10,026 nt of DNA from Alectoria sarmentosa. Lineage: Eukaryota; Ascomycota; Lecanoromycetes; Lecanorales; Parmeliaceae. A program made the position numbers and the translations under genes. The stretch covers positions 1 to 10,026 of the forward strand of contig WOGZ01000642.1 of NCBI GenBank assembly GCA_009733775.1, written 5' to 3'. Shown one piece after another: positions 8,293 to 10,026 of this stretch (within the stretch, counting starts at the first letter, position 1; each line of letters opens with the position of its first letter). Under the pieces are notes generated by a model that had not been told where the DNA came from, did no database searches, and saw only the letters and a program-made list of their open reading frames with translations.

Positions 8293-10026
8293 ATTTATAT
8301 TTTTAATAAACCTTAAAATCTTTTATACGTATTCGCGTGATTTTCGATAAAAATTAACATTTCGTAAAAAATATCGTTTTTATAACACGACGTCAATAAT
8401 TATATTAAAAAAAAATTAAATCTTATCGTGAAAAATTTATTTCATTTGATGATATCGAAATTTAAATTATCGTATTTCGTAAAACGCTTTTTAACATTAA
8501 AAAGATTTATAATTCATTATTCGAAAGCGATGTTTCGTAAATATATTTAAAGATTTTCTCAAATAATGATAACGATGTGAATTTTAATTCGTTTTATAAA
8601 AAGATATACGTTTTAAAAATACGTTTTTTTATCGATATACTCGATCGACGATCTCATATTAATTAATTTATCATCATAATTTAAATTAAAAAAAATTATT
8701 TCATCGAGATTTCATTTTGAATTTTCGCTCGTTTTTATTATAATAACATTAACGTTATTATTTCTCGAAGATTTTTAAAATCTTGATTCGTTAAATAAAT
8801 TAAACGATAAATTAAGATTTTATATTATTACGTTAATTATGCTTATAATAAAATCTTATAATTTTTATAAAGTTATTTATTTTATCATTATTAAAAGTTG
8901 AGAATCGATAAATTTCGTGTAAATTATATTTTCGATCGATGTAATTTTGATAATTTAATTAATGTCGAATAAATTCGATAACGTTAATTTTAACGAAATT
9001 GTTATCGATGAATTATTCGAAATAGCATTTATAAAAAATCATTTTTGAAATTTTCGTAATATTCAAGTATTTTACTTAAAGATTTTAAAAATAATGTGTA
9101 AAATAAATTTATCGAAAACTTAATTAATCGATTAAAAAGTTGATTTTATAAAGTTTAATTTTATTTTAATACGATTTTTTTTGGCGAAAGAAATTTTTTT
9201 ATTGATTTTAAAAATCGAAAATTGATTTTAATAATTTAAATAATTAATTATCGAATATTTTAAATCGATAAAATTTATAAAAGCGTGATCATTATTAAAA
9301 ATTCATTAAATTAAAAAGCAAAAATGATAATGTTTTTAAAAATGAGATTCGAAATAAAAATTGAAAAAATCACGTTTATTATAAATTATTGATATCGATA
9401 AAATGTTAATATCGTTTCGAAAATTTCTTTTAAAATGATAAAAGTTTTATAAACAACGATTTTTTAAAATTTAAAAGATTTCGAAAATTAAAGATTTAAT
9501 AAAAGATTGAATTTTGATATTATGTTTAAAAAATAATGAAAACAATAAATTATTAAGCGTAAAATGTGATAAGTAATAATATAATGCTTATTTAAATAAA
9601 ACTCGATATTGTTATTATTAATATAAAAATACGTTTTAAACTTTTAATAAATGAAAGATTAATTGATTTTTTTTATAAAATTAATTATTGATATAAATTT
9701 GTTAAATTATAAATTCAATAAAATATTTATTTAATAGTCGCAATTATTGAACGAGATAAATATCTCGATAAAATAAATGTTTATTAAATCTTTATTTATT
9801 AATAACGTATTATAATGTTTTCAAATTTTTTCTTTTTATCTCGAAAATTAAATTATAATCGATTGAAATTTCGAAATTAATTTTAATTTTAATTAACTTT
9901 TATTCGCAAAAAATCGAGTTTCGATATATTATTATATTATAAAATTTCAAAAACAAGAATTATCGTATATTCATATATTTATTATATTATATTTTAAAAA
10001 TCGTTATTTAAACGTTAATAAAATAA
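8293..10026. other. Gene-free AT-rich stretch, right part
   Basis: I see no gene. No frame reaches 60 codons. The stretch contains several small dyads: ATAATAAC/GTTATTAT at 8740-8761, AAGATTTT/AAAATCTT at 8768-8784, CGATAAC/GTTATCG at 8976-9007 and CGAGATA/TATCTCG at 9752-9767. All are within what chance gives in such AT-rich DNA. The far end (about 9930-10000) is almost pure A/T with repeated ATTATATTAT strings. CpG stays over-represented to the end. Confidence 0.75.

Noticed and set aside
8740..8784. Two small hairpins in a row, considered as a terminator
   Set aside because: Eight-base A/T arms are common here, no T run follows as needed, and there is no gene to terminate.
8976..9007. Dyads CGATAAC/GTTATCG and, at 9752-9767, CGAGATA/TATCTCG, considered as operators
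   Set aside because: Seven-base arms are expected many times over in 10 kb at this composition, and no gene is adjacent.
1..10026. CRISPR array, rRNA, phage or insertion-sequence content
   Set aside because: No regularly spaced repeats, no conserved rRNA strings, and no transposase or phage protein motif could be found in any frame.

Overview
The window is about 10 kb of extremely AT-rich DNA with no gene I can recognise on either strand. Hand counts of two blocks (4801-5100 and 6961-7260, 600 bases together) give 55 C and 55 G, so GC is about 18%. Thirty-one of the 55 C are followed by G, which makes CpG roughly six times commoner than expected. Most of the little G and C present sits in TCG, ACG, CGA and CGT contexts. 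This is the strongest global property of the window.

The open frames are what chance allows at this composition. The longest, 94 codons at 8008-8292, starts at TTG and has no ATG codon in it. None of the other frames of 60-80 codons shows a family motif, a ribosome binding site or an operon-like neighbour. I found no rRNA, convincing tRNA, CRISPR array, transposase or promoter.

Layout: 1-1597 is gene-free and holds a striking 9-base G/C run at 1131-1139. Positions 1598-1896 are a two-copy tandem duplication of a ~149-bp unit, the clearest feature here; each copy carries 9-bp inverted arms. Positions 1897-5011 are gene-free. Positions 5012-5425 are partly purine-rich, with one + strand frame unusually open apart from two TAA and two TGA codons; this is a weak candidate for a decayed gene or one read with UGA as Trp. 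Positions 5426-8007 are gene-free and more T-rich, with a tRNA D-arm-like string near 5881 and a perfect 26-bp palindrome at 6181-6206. Positions 8008-8292 hold the longest open frame and a C-over-G strand skew. Positions 8293-10026 are gene-free.

Organism: undetermined. Ten kilobases without a gene argue against an ordinary bacterium, phage or plasmid. The best fits are AT-rich, CpG-rich intergenic DNA of a eukaryote (some Hymenoptera have AT-rich, CpG-enriched genomes), an AT block of a fungal genome shaped by C-to-T mutation outside CpG, or badly decayed DNA of a long-term endosymbiont. Nothing in the sequence decides between these. I see no support for a new functional system; the points most worth checking are the CpG excess, the tandem unit and the 5012-5425 frame.
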